NCBI RefSeq assembly: GCF_004364325.1
Contig: NZ_SOCP01000002.1
Span: 682,001 to 746,000 of the forward strand
Source of the DNA: Actinophytocola oryzae
Lineage (GTDB): Bacteria; Actinomycetota; Actinomycetes; Mycobacteriales; Pseudonocardiaceae
Direction of reading: 5' to 3'
Length of the DNA: 64,000 bases
This document shows positions 8,511 to 16,328 of this stretch, one piece after another. Below the pieces are notes generated by a model. The model made no database searches. It had not been told where the DNA came from and saw only the letters and a list, made by a program, of their open reading frames with translations. How positions within the stretch are numbered: the first letter of the stretch is position 1; each line of letters begins with the position of its first letter. A program made the position numbers and the translations under genes.

Positions 8511-10946
8511 ATGCTGCGGGGACGCGACCGGCAGCGCGTCGCCGTCGACGCGTTGCTCGAACGAGCCCGCGACGGCCGCGGCGGTGCGCTGGTGCTGCGT
8601 GGCGAGCCGGGTTCCGGCAAGACCTCGCTGCTGCGTGCGGCACGGCTGACCGCCGCCGACTTCGACCACCACCCGCGGCGGGTACTGCTGTGCGTCGACG
8701 ACGCACACGACCTGGACCTCGCCTGGCTCCTCGACGCGCTGTCCGACCTCGCCGACCAGCCGGTCGCGGTGCTCATCGCGACCGAGGGCACCGCGCACGG
8801 GCTGCCGTGCGTCGAGCTGGACCCGCTGGACCACGCGACGAGCGTCCAGGTGCTCCGCGAGCTGTTGCCGGGCCTGTCCACCGGGCTCGCCGACGAGGTG
8901 GCCCGCGTCGCGTGCGGCAACCCCCTCGCCCTGGTGGAGCTGGCGCGGTCGCTGACCAGTGCCCAGCTCGGTGGCGCGGAACCACCGCCGGACGTGTTGC
9001 CACCGAACAGCTCGCTGCGTGCGCGGCTCCGCGAGCGGCTCGCCGCGCTGTCCCCGCACGCGCGGCACGCCCTCGCGATGACCCTCGTCGACGACGAGGT
9101 CGACGTGGACACCCTCGCGCGGACGCCGGGACTGGACCTCGCCGCCGTGGACGAGGCCGCCGCCCTCATGGACCCCAGACCCCTGGTGCGGGCGACGCTG
9201 CGCGCGGAGCTGCCCGTGACCGCCCGCTACAGCGCGCACGCGACGCTCGCCGACACCCTGTCCGACGGGCCGCGCCGCACCTGGCACGAGGCCGCCGGGC
9301 TGCCCGGCCCGAGGGACTGCCACGCCGACGTGCTCCGCGCCGCCGCCGTCGAGGCACGGAAGCGGGGCGACTTCGCGGCGGCCGCCCGCGACCACGGCCG
9401 GGCCGCCGCCCTGACGACCTCGCCCGACCTGCGGGCCCAGCGGCTGCTGTCCGCGGCGGCCGACCACTGGCGGTGCGGCCTGCCGCACCGGGCTCGTGCC
9501 ACGCTGCGTGCGGTCGTGCCGCTGTCGGCGCGGCACGAGGTGCGGATGCCGGCCGCGCTGGTGGAGAGCGGCATAGAGGTCGGCACGGGCGTGCCCGCCG
9601 TGGCCGCGCGGCGCCTGTCCCGTGTCGCCGAGCAGCTCCTCGCGGGCAACCGCGCGCTGGCGGTGACGGCGCTGGGGTTCGCGGGCGAGGCCGCGGCCGT
9701 CGCGGGTGACCACGTGTCGCACGGCCGGATCGCCCGCACGGCGGCGGGCTGGCGCACCCCCGACGAGGCGGCCGAGTCGGCGTTGGTGCTCGACCACCTG
9801 ATCGGCACGGCCGCGAGCTTCGCGGGGCGGCACGACGCGGCGTTGCCCGCCCTGCGTTCGGTCGTCGAGCTGGCCGACCGGCTGCCCGACGCGACGTCCG
9901 CGATCTGGGGCGGCCACGCGGCGTTCGTGCTCGGCGACGTGACAACGGCGCTGCGGCTGACCGAGCGCGGAGTCGCCGCGGCCCGGGACAGCGGCCTGAC
10001 CACGCTCGTGCCGTGGGCGTTGACCTACCGCGCGATGGCGACCCTGCTCGCGGACCAGCTCGACCTCGCCCGCGAGGCCGCGTTCGAGGGCGCGCACGCG
10101 GCGGTCGCGGCGGGACAGCCCAACGTCATGACCGACCACCTCATGTTCCTGGCGTTGCTGGCGGCGCTGCTCGGTGACACCGACACCGCACTGCACCGGA
10201 TCGGCGCGGCGGCGGAAGGCGTGCGTGACCGTGGCCTCGGCCGGTCGGGCACACTCGGCGCCTGGGCGTTGACGTGCGTGGACCTGGTCCGCGACCGGCC
10301 GGCCGACGCGTTGGGGCGCATGGGGAACGTCACCGCGGGCGCACTGCACGCCGGGGTTCGTGCGCTGGCGGCGCCGGACATCGTCGAGGCTGCCGTCCGC
10401 TGCGGCGAACCGTCCACAGCGGACTCCGCGCTGCGCGGGTACACGCGCTGGGTGCACAGCACCGGACCACCGTCGCGGCTCGCCGTGTCACACCGCTGCC
10501 TGGCCATGGTCTCCGACGGGCCGGCCGCGGAGGACCACTTCACCGAGGCCATCCGCCTGCACCTGGTCAGCGGCACGACGATGGAGCTGGCGAAGACCGA
10601 GCTGTTCTACGCGGGCCGCCTGCGCCGCAACCGAAAGCCGCGACAGGCCCGCGAGCTGCTGCACGACTCGATCGGGCACTTCGAGCGGCACGAGGCCGAT
10701 CACTGGGTGAACCGGGCCCGCGCCGAACTGCACGCGGTCGGTGAGCCGCCACAGCCCGGTGACGGGGCGTCCGCACTGACCCCGCAGCAGGACAAGATCG
10801 CGCGCCTGGTCGCGGAGGGGGCGACCAACCGTGAGGTGGCCGCCCGCCTGTTCCTGAGCCAGCGCACGGTGGAACACCACCTGCGCAACATCTTCACGCG
10901 CCTTGGCGTGCGTTCCCGCGTCGAGCTGGCACGCGTGCTCGACTGA
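8511..10946 (+). CDS. LAL-type LuxR regulator (AAA ATPase plus C-terminal HTH)
   Basis: An 811-residue large ATP-binding LuxR-family regulator. Walker A GEPGSGKTSLL (~32) and Walker B VLLCVDDAHD (~60) are near the N-terminus. A long alpha-helical, TPR-like middle follows, then a LuxR helix-turn-helix at the C-terminus (LTPQQDKIARLVAEGATNRE to the end). The distance between Walker A and B is shorter than usual for the family, so part of the ATPase may be trimmed. ATG 8511 with AGAAAGG upstream is preferred over GTG 8493. It is divergent from the cutinase gene (163 bases between starts), so it may control that gene or the neighbouring exoenzymes; this is inference. Confidence 0.88.
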   Translation: MLRGRDRQRVAVDALLERARDGRGGALVLRGEPGSGKTSLLRAARLTAADFDHHPRRVLLCVDDAHDLDLAWLLDALSDLADQPVAVLIATEGTAHGLPCVELDPLDHATSVQVLRELLPGLSTGLADEVARVACGNPLALVELARSLTSAQLGGAEPPPDVLPPNSSLRARLRERLAALSPHARHALAMTLVDDEVDVDTLARTPGLDLAAVDEAAALMDPRPLVRATLRAELPVTARYSAHATLADTLSDGPRRTWHEAAGLPGPRDCHADVLRAAAVEARKRGDFAAAARDHGRAAALTTSPDLRAQRLLSAAADHWRCGLPHRARATLRAVVPLSARHEVRMPAALVESGIEVGTGVPAVAARRLSRVAEQLLAGNRALAVTALGFAGEAAAVAGDHVSHGRIARTAAGWRTPDEAAESALVLDHLIGTAASFAGRHDAALPALRSVVELADRLPDATSAIWGGHAAFVLGDVTTALRLTERGVAAARDSGLTTLVPWALTYRAMATLLADQLDLAREAAFEGAHAAVAAGQPNVMTDHLMFLALLAALLGDTDTALHRIGAAAEGVRDRGLGRSGTLGAWALTCVDLVRDRPADALGRMGNVTAGALHAGVRALAAPDIVEAAVRCGEPSTADSALRGYTRWVHSTGPPSRLAVSHRCLAMVSDGPAAEDHFTEAIRLHLVSGTTMELAKTELFYAGRLRRNRKPRQARELLHDSIGHFERHEADHWVNRARAELHAVGEPPQPGDGASALTPQQDKIARLVAEGATNREVAARLFLSQRTVEHHLRNIFTRLGVRSRVELARVLD

Positions 10947-10962
10947 GCGCCGCTGACCGGGC

Positions 10963-10999
10963 CGACCGGGCCGCGGCGTGGTGGTGGGCGACCCGGTCG
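10963..10999. terminator. Hairpin between convergent genes
   Basis: Arms CGACCGGG (10963-10970) and CCCGGTCG (10992-10999) form an 8-bp GC stem between the stop of the LuxR gene and the stop of the opposite gene at 11007. There is no U tract. Confidence 0.45.
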
Positions 11000-11006
11000 G
11001 TGTCGA

Positions 11007-12029
11007 CTAGCGGATGGTGACCTGGTACTCGACGCCACCCACGTCGGCCAGCTTGTTCTCACCGAGCGGGGCGAACTGGTTCACCCGGATCACGTGCGAT
11101 CCCTTGCGGGGACTGGCTCCCACGCCGAACTGGAGTTCGAGCTCCGGTCTCGACTTCGGCGACAGCAGCACCCCGAAGAACCTGGCCTGCTTGAAGTCGC
11201 TGATCTCGAAGCTGTACTCGCCGACCTGTTTGACGCCGGTCGCCCGGCCGCCGCCCTCACGCCAGCGGGCGTACAGGTCGGGGCCGAGGTCGACGGTGAG
11301 CCTGCCGCCCGAGGCCAGGAAGCCGTTGCGCACGTCGGAGAAGGCCAGGTCGGTCGCGATGGTCTCCCTGCCCGGGTTGCCCAACGCGTACGGCCGCTTC
11401 TCGACCCTGCCGGAGAACAGGTCGACCGAGTCGACGTTGCGCCACGCGATGTTGTTGTTCCGCTGGGTGTTGAGCACGGTGTCCGGGCCCTCCACCGACG
11501 ACATCGTGTCGTTGGCCGACTCCCAGCGGGCCAGCAGGCAGAAGTGGCCGGGACCGGGCACATCCGGCCACGGGATCACCGCGGTCGTGACGCCGGACGC
11601 GGCGACCGACAGCCCGAGGACACCACCGATGCTGGTCCAGTCCGCGCTCCAGCCGGTGCCGCCACCCGGCGAGGAGCGGTAGACGTCCAGGTTGCCGATG
11701 TCGGCGCCGGAGCCGTAGGGGCCCGGGTTGTTCAACTTGACGAAGATGTAGTTGACCGAGCCGACCTCGGGGTTCTCGCTGACGGCGCACTCCGTCGGCG
11801 TCGGGCACACCTTGATGTCCGGGCTGGTCCACACCGCGTTCGAGTGCGGTTCGACGCCGGCATCGCCGACGTAGTCGCGGATGTAGACGTCGGTGTCGGC
11901 TCGGACGCCCGCGTTCGTCGCGACCGCCGTCACCGCCGACGAGGTAGAGAGCAACGCGGCGACGAGTGCCGCCACCGCGGTGACCATCATGCCGCGGGAG
12001 CGACGCGGCCGCCTTTGGCTGCGTGTCAT
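11007..12029 (-). CDS. Secreted protein of unknown function
   Basis: 340 residues beginning with a clear signal peptide (basic start MTRSQRRPRRSRG, hydrophobic core, cleavage near residue 40). I do not recognise a family. The middle (about 80-190) has a beta-rich pattern (GSVNYIFVKLNNPGPYGSG, then PGPGHFCLLARWES) like an Ig/CARDB-type adhesive or carbohydrate-binding fold, and two cysteines near CPTPTEC could pair. The C-terminal half is also beta-rich, with no visible catalytic motif. ATG 12029 has GGAAGGAA upstream. It lies 68 bases downstream of the serine protease gene on the same strand and may be cotranscribed with it. Confidence 0.85.
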   Translation of the reverse strand: MTRSQRRPRRSRGMMVTAVAALVAALLSTSSAVTAVATNAGVRADTDVYIRDYVGDAGVEPHSNAVWTSPDIKVCPTPTECAVSENPEVGSVNYIFVKLNNPGPYGSGADIGNLDVYRSSPGGGTGWSADWTSIGGVLGLSVAASGVTTAVIPWPDVPGPGHFCLLARWESANDTMSSVEGPDTVLNTQRNNNIAWRNVDSVDLFSGRVEKRPYALGNPGRETIATDLAFSDVRNGFLASGGRLTVDLGPDLYARWREGGGRATGVKQVGEYSFEISDFKQARFFGVLLSPKSRPELELQFGVGASPRKGSHVIRVNQFAPLGENKLADVGGVEYQVTIR

Positions 12030-12097
12030 GGGATTCCTTCCGTGCACTGCGGGTTCGCCAGGTGCGGCGAACGACGGGGGTCGACTCGACGAGCGGG

Positions 12098-12874
12098 TCA
12101 GAGGGGAAGTCCTGTCACGCCCTGGATCCACGGGCGCAGCGACGGCACGTCGACGTAGATCGACGGGCTCACCGCGCAGTTGGAGCCGCCGCCGGAGCGG
12201 CTGGTGGCGCCGATCAGCTGCCACGCGCCGTTGACCGTCTTGACCTGCGGGCCGCCCGAGTCGCCGTAGCACGCACCCGCGACGCCGCCGGGGTTGCTGG
12301 TGCAGATCTCGGTCGCGCTCAGGATCCCCCCGCAGGAGCCGTCGGCCACGATCGAGGTGTTCAGCTGTTGCAGCTGGACCGGTGCGCCGCAGCCACCCGG
12401 GGTCGGGCAGGTCTGGCCCCATCCCATGATCCGCGTGAAGGTGCCGACCGGGCCGGAGCTCGCCGCGATCACGATCGGCAGGTAGGCGGCCGGTACGGTG
12501 CTCAGCCCGATCATCGCCAGGTCCTGGGACGGATGGGTGGACACCGAGGTGACCGAGACCAGCACGCCGCCGGAGGTGCGGTTGTTGCTGCCCACGCGCA
12601 GCCGCATGCTCGCGGCCGGGGTGCCCACCACGCAGTGCCGCGCGGTGACGGCCCAGTTCGGGTGCACGACCGTGGCGCCGCAGAAGTGGTTGCCGCCGAG
12701 GTCCTGCAGGGAACCCGCGAACGAGTAGGCGGGCGCCGGGCTGCCGCCGACGACGTTCGGCTGCGCACCGCCGCCCGTGGGTGGACCCGCGGCGGCCGCC
12801 GCGGGCACGGCCATCGAGGCGAACCCGAGTGCGATGGCCGTGATCAGGGCAGCGGCCAGTGAACGCAACCTCAT
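12098..12874 (-). CDS. Secreted S1-family (chymotrypsin-fold) serine protease
   Basis: 258 residues: signal peptide (~1-29), a short propeptide, then a mature chain that probably starts at VVGG (~41). The triad is His80 (TARHC), Asp118 (SQDLA) and Ser206 (GDSGGP), with several paired cysteines. The residue six before the nucleophile, which sets trypsin specificity, is Gly200 rather than Asp, so cleavage after Arg/Lys is unlikely and a chymotrypsin- or elastase-like pocket is expected. The usual TAAHC is TARHC here. ATG 12874 follows AAAGGAA. Extracellular protein digestion is the likely role. Confidence 0.93.
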   Translation of the reverse strand: MRLRSLAAALITAIALGFASMAVPAAAAAGPPTGGGAQPNVVGGSPAPAYSFAGSLQDLGGNHFCGATVVHPNWAVTARHCVVGTPAASMRLRVGSNNRTSGGVLVSVTSVSTHPSQDLAMIGLSTVPAAYLPIVIAASSGPVGTFTRIMGWGQTCPTPGGCGAPVQLQQLNTSIVADGSCGGILSATEICTSNPGGVAGACYGDSGGPQVKTVNGAWQLIGATSRSGGGSNCAVSPSIYVDVPSLRPWIQGVTGLPL

Positions 12875-13743
12875 TGTTGCCGATTCCTTTCGTGGGAGAC
12901 GGACCCCAGACAGATACAGGGCCGGTCACGAAAAGTAGCTCGCCCGTCTCGGCGCGCACAAGCGTTGGCCGGGAAATTGCATCATTCGGCAGATGGCGGG
13001 GCCGACCGACGGCACTGGTTGGCCGATGACGGTCGCGTTCGGCGGATTCCTGACGCGCCCGAAGGAATGACTTCCGGCAATCCGGAATGGTGCGGCCCGG
13101 CTCGGCATTCGCGGTTGTGGATCAATTCCGCCACCGGGTGTACGACGCTCACCCACACGGCAGAGCGGGTGTGTACGGCTCGACGGAACGCGATCCGACC
13201 GCCGTTTGGGTGTATTGATCGGGTCGAGGAGCGTCCCGCGGTTCACATCTGCACCATGTGGCGGCCATTCCCCGAGTAATTACCGAAAATTGCCGCACCT
13301 TCGCTTGGTGGCGATTTCCAACGAGGTAGTGTGAACACGTGGCGGTGTCAGCCGTGGGAAATGGTTGTCCGTCGAAACGCCTTTGGCGTGTCGGCCGGGA
13401 AGTGTGCGGGATGATCGCCTGTCGGTACTCGTTCCGGTGTGAACTCGGCGGTTCTGTCCGGGTCAGCGTGGTGTCGGCGCCGCCGTGTCGACCGCCCGGC
13501 CGCCCGCACCGCGATTCGGTGGGGTTCCCCGAAGTCGTGTTCGCTTGTCGGTACTGGTCAGTCCTCTGGGTTTCTTCCGACTGTGAATCTGGGCCGGAAG
13601 TCGAGGTGACCTTTGTGAGTATTATTCGCTTTCGCTGGGCCTGCCCGGCAGTGGCATTCGTGCGGTCGGCACCGCGATGAGGGGGGCGCAGGCAGGTGTC
13701 GAGCGTGCCGCCGTGGTCGGCCGGGGAGCGTGCCGACGTATGA
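12875..13743. other. Intergenic stretch without a supported gene
   Basis: About 870 bases, visibly less GC-biased than its surroundings. Open frames of about 100 codons exist on both strands (e.g. 13339-13680), but their third codon positions are not GC-rich and they lack a good ribosome site and recognisable protein. The right end of the stretch leads into the stem-loop beyond the small peptide gene. The left end holds the promoter of the serine protease. Confidence 0.6.
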
Positions 13744-13792
13744 CAGCTCGGTAGGCCTCGGCGTCGGGTCCGACGCGCGGCCTACCGAGCTG
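13744..13792 (-). terminator. Long stem-loop just downstream of the precursor peptide gene
   Basis: Perfect 13-bp outer arms CAGCTCGGTAGGC (13744-13756) and GCCTACCGAGCTG (13780-13792), plus an inner perfect GCGTCG/CGACGC stem (13761-13776). It starts 17 bases after the TAG of the 20-codon peptide gene on the minus strand. No clear U tract follows, so it could terminate transcription or protect the 3' end of the mRNA. Confidence 0.8.
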
Positions 13793-13809
13793 GGTGCGGC
13801 AGTCAGTTC

Positions 13810-13872
13810 CTAGTACCAGTACCACATTCGAGCCGGCCTGTCACTGAAGACGCGGCGCAGCATCGCGGTCAT
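13810..13872 (-). CDS. 20-residue candidate RiPP precursor peptide (P450-crosslinked type)
   Basis: The gene reads MTAMLRRVFSDRPARMWYWY followed by TAG. Initiation signals are excellent: AAGGAGGTGA ends six bases before the ATG at 13872. The start lies inside the last 15 codons of the P450 gene, in another frame, so translation is probably coupled. The peptide has a basic amphipathic leader and a C-terminus made only of Met, Trp and Tyr. Established comparison: tryptorubin-type atropopeptides (core Ala-Trp-Tyr-Ile-Trp-Tyr) and biarylitides come from similarly tiny precursors whose C-terminal aromatic core is crosslinked by one adjacent P450. By inference the core is about (Met-)Trp-Tyr-Trp-Tyr and the product is a crosslinked aromatic peptide. 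Unusually, the precursor gene follows the P450. Core boundaries and the leader protease are unknown. Confidence 0.85.
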   Translation of the reverse strand: MTAMLRRVFSDRPARMWYWY

Positions 13873-15016
13873 GGCGGTCACCTCCTTCGGGTGTCGAGTC
13901 GGTCCTCGGTCGACGGTGCAGGGTGAAGGGCCGGGGCACGGCACCTTCGGCCGTCAGGGCGCAGGCGTCACCTCCCGTCACGGTCAGGTGGGCGTCGCGG
14001 GTGAGGGCGGTCAGCGCCTCACTGACCAGCCCCAGTGCCACCGACGCGCCCGCGCACGTGAACGGGCCCGCGCCGAACGGCACCCAGGACCCGCGCTCGC
14101 CCAGCTCGTTCCAACGACCCGGCCGGAACGCGCCGGGCTCGGTCCAGTGGCGTTCGTCGTGGTGCAGCAGGTACGGACTGACCGACACGACGTCACCGGC
14201 GCGGAAGGACGTGCCTGCGAGGACGGCGGGACGGGAGAGGGTGCGGCCGAGCATCCACGGCACCGGCCGATGCCTGAGCGCCTCGCGCACGACCTGTTCG
14301 GCAGGCCACGGCCACGGATCCGCCCCAGACCCACAGCCGAGCAGCACCGACCACGCCAGCGTGGTGCCGACCGGCGCCACGATCGCCCGGAACATCATCA
14401 GATGCACCTCGGCCACGCGGCGATCCGTCTGGTCCCGACACGCGCCGAGAACGGCGTCGAGGAGGTCACGTGGCTCGCCGGTGCGTTGCGCCCTGCGCCG
14501 CGCGACTTCCTCGGCCACGGCCGCGACCAGCCTGCCGCGCAGTATCTCCGCCCGCGCACGCCGCCACATCCTCGGCGCGGTGAACATCACGTCGCCGTCC
14601 AGTGTCCGGTTGGCCAGCCGCCGGGTCCCGGCGGGAACCTCGGTACACAGCAGCAGCTCCGCCAGACAGCGGTACACCAGTCGGCTTCCCGCCGACGGCC
14701 ACCGGTCGGTCGCGGGCAGCTGCGCCACCGCCGTCGGCAGAGCGGCGCGGTAGCGTGGCATGCCGTCCCGCACGAAGTTACGCACCGCGTGGCCGACCTC
14801 GATCTGCGCCGCCCGTGTCGGCAGCAGGTCCCCGAAGAACCCCGACCTGTCGGCGTTGAACTCCGGGTCACGCAGCACGACCTGCGCGAGAGCAGCGTCG
14901 CCGACGCAGTGGCCGCCGCCCGGCAGCCGGATCACGTCCGTCGCGGCGTGTCGACGAAGGTCTTCGACGTATTCCAGTGGATCGCGCCGCAGCCGGCGCC
15001 TGTTCCCGAGCCCCAT
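13841..15016 (-). CDS. Cytochrome P450, candidate crosslinking enzyme for the adjacent peptide
   Basis: 391 residues, soluble bacterial P450. Heme-thiolate motif FGAGPFTCAG with Cys ~321; ExxR as EALR in the K helix; I-helix segment IVAPVGTTLAWS, which keeps the Thr but has Pro-Val in place of the usual Ala-Gly before Gly-Thr. ATG 15016 (MGLGNRRRLRRDPLEY) has a good GGAGGGGA upstream; the frame is open further up but without signals. It probably catalyses C-C, C-N or C-O coupling of the Trp/Tyr side chains in the peptide encoded by the overlapping gene; electrons must come from a ferredoxin elsewhere. The last 15 codons overlap the peptide gene. P450 identity is certain; the substrate is inferred. 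Confidence 0.92.
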   Translation of the reverse strand: MGLGNRRRLRRDPLEYVEDLRRHAATDVIRLPGGGHCVGDAALAQVVLRDPEFNADRSGFFGDLLPTRAAQIEVGHAVRNFVRDGMPRYRAALPTAVAQLPATDRWPSAGSRLVYRCLAELLLCTEVPAGTRRLANRTLDGDVMFTAPRMWRRARAEILRGRLVAAVAEEVARRRAQRTGEPRDLLDAVLGACRDQTDRRVAEVHLMMFRAIVAPVGTTLAWSVLLGCGSGADPWPWPAEQVVREALRHRPVPWMLGRTLSRPAVLAGTSFRAGDVVSVSPYLLHHDERHWTEPGAFRPGRWNELGERGSWVPFGAGPFTCAGASVALGLVSEALTALTRDAHLTVTGGDACALTAEGAVPRPFTLHRRPRTDSTPEGGDRHDRDAAPRLQ

Positions 15017-15168
15017 CGAGGATCCCCTCCGGCTCCCAACGGAGTCAGCTCTCCGCCATGAAGCTAGAAGGTTTTCCGCCGCAGCGGCATCCCCCGCCGG
15101 TTCCTTCAGCCGTCCGAGGGCCGATACCCACCCGATCCAGCGTCCACAGTGCACCCACAGTGACGCAG

Positions 15169-15196
15169 GTAGGGCCGGCGTCGCGGCCGGCCCTAC
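15169..15196 (-). terminator. Terminator hairpin after the GH43 pair
   Basis: Arms GTAGGGCCGGC (15169-15179) and GCCGGCCCTAC (15186-15196) are perfectly complementary. They sit 13 bases beyond the stop of the minus-strand GH43 gene and separate that operon from the P450/peptide genes, which therefore probably have their own promoter in 15017-15168. Confidence 0.75.
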
Positions 15197-15209
15197 CGGT
15201 GAAGGAAGT

Positions 15210-16286
15210 TCAGGGTGCGGGTTCGCCCGACGGGGCGGCGAGCGCGGTGCCCAGTCGGACCGGGGTGCCGAAGTTGGGTGTGCCGTCGGCGTTCCAGGTG
15301 AACTTCTGCGCCCGGGTCGACCGGTTCATGTCGCACCCGCCGGACGCGGAGCTGTTGGCGTGGTACACGATCCAGTCCTCGGTGCCGTCCGGAGACCGGA
15401 AGAAACCGTTGTGCCCCGGTGCGTACACACCGTTCCCGTCGCTGCGCTGGAACACCGGGTCGGCGGACTTCGTCCAGTGCGCCCGGTTGAGCGGGTCCGT
15501 GCCGGTGAGGGTGAGCAGCCCCAGCTTGTAGTCCGGTCCCCAGCACGCGCTGGCGGAGTACACGATCATGGTTCTTCCGTTGTGGTACAGCGGTTCCGCG
15601 CCTTCGTTGACCGGCGCCGTCTGCCGTTCCCACGACAGCGTCGGCTGGCTGATCGTGCGGCGCGTGCCGCTGATCGTGTACGGGTTGGACAGTGGGGTGA
15701 TGGTCAGGCTCTGGGTGCCGTCCATGGCGCTGCCCATGAGGTAGAGCCGGCCGTTGTGCTGGAGGATGCTCGGGTCCAGCTCCCACGTGCTGCCGAGGTC
15801 GGCCTTGAAGCTGTACGGTCCCATCGGGTCGCTGCCCGCGCTCTCCAGCACGTGCAGTCGCTGCGTCGGGTTGTAGTCCGACACGTTCTGCCCCGCCACG
15901 TAGTACAGGTACCAGCGGCCGTTGAGCAGGTGGAACTCCGGCGCCCACATGTTGCAGCACCCGTTGGGCCTGCCGGAGAGGGTGAACAGCACCGTGTCCG
16001 CCGCGGTGGAAAGGCCCGCCAGCGTCCGGGACCGGCGCATGGTGATCGTGGAGTTCCACGTGGTGGTGGCCAGGTAGTAGTAGCCGTTGTGGTACTGGAG
16101 CCAGGGGTCGGGGCCGTTGCGCTTGACCGGGTTGGTGAACGTGCCCGCCGCGACGTGGCTCGTCCGGTCGGGCGCGGTGGCCGAGGCCGGGGTCGCCGTC
16201 ACGGTCCCGCACAGCACGGCGGCGGTCACGGCCAGGACCAGGCCGATGCGTCCGGGCCTGCGCGGACTTCGGGTGTTCGAGGTCAT
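15210..16286 (-). CDS. Secreted GH43 alpha-L-arabinofuranosidase-like enzyme
   Basis: 358 residues: signal peptide (~1-38), then one five-bladed beta-propeller. GH43 landmarks: GPDPWLQYHNGYYYLATT near the N-terminus (base Asp), ELDPSILQHNG in the middle (pKa-modulating Asp) and VNEGAEPLYHNG (acid Glu). The overall pattern resembles secreted Streptomyces exo-1,5-alpha-L-arabinofuranosidases, so it probably trims arabinan or arabino-oligosaccharides outside the cell. ATG 16286 with GGGAGA upstream is chosen, since the signal peptide starts there. It lies 42 bases after a second GH43 gene on the same strand and shares its promoter and terminator. Confidence 0.87.
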   Translation of the reverse strand: MTSNTRSPRRPGRIGLVLAVTAAVLCGTVTATPASATAPDRTSHVAAGTFTNPVKRNGPDPWLQYHNGYYYLATTTWNSTITMRRSRTLAGLSTAADTVLFTLSGRPNGCCNMWAPEFHLLNGRWYLYYVAGQNVSDYNPTQRLHVLESAGSDPMGPYSFKADLGSTWELDPSILQHNGRLYLMGSAMDGTQSLTITPLSNPYTISGTRRTISQPTLSWERQTAPVNEGAEPLYHNGRTMIVYSASACWGPDYKLGLLTLTGTDPLNRAHWTKSADPVFQRSDGNGVYAPGHNGFFRSPDGTEDWIVYHANSSASGGCDMNRSTRAQKFTWNADGTPNFGTPVRLGTALAAPSGEPAP

Positions 16287-16328
16287 GTTCTCTCCCTTGC
16301 GACGCTGCACGGGGTCGACGATTCGTCC

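Noticed and set aside
7398..10457. 1000-codon upstream extension of the M4 protease frame
   Set aside because: Crosses the cutinase gene and the opposite LuxR gene; the protease has a proper Shine-Dalgarno and signal peptide at 7397.
13339..13680. 113-codon frame in the intergenic stretch
   Set aside because: Third positions are not GC-rich, there is no good ribosome site and no recognisable protein; unlike all real genes around it.
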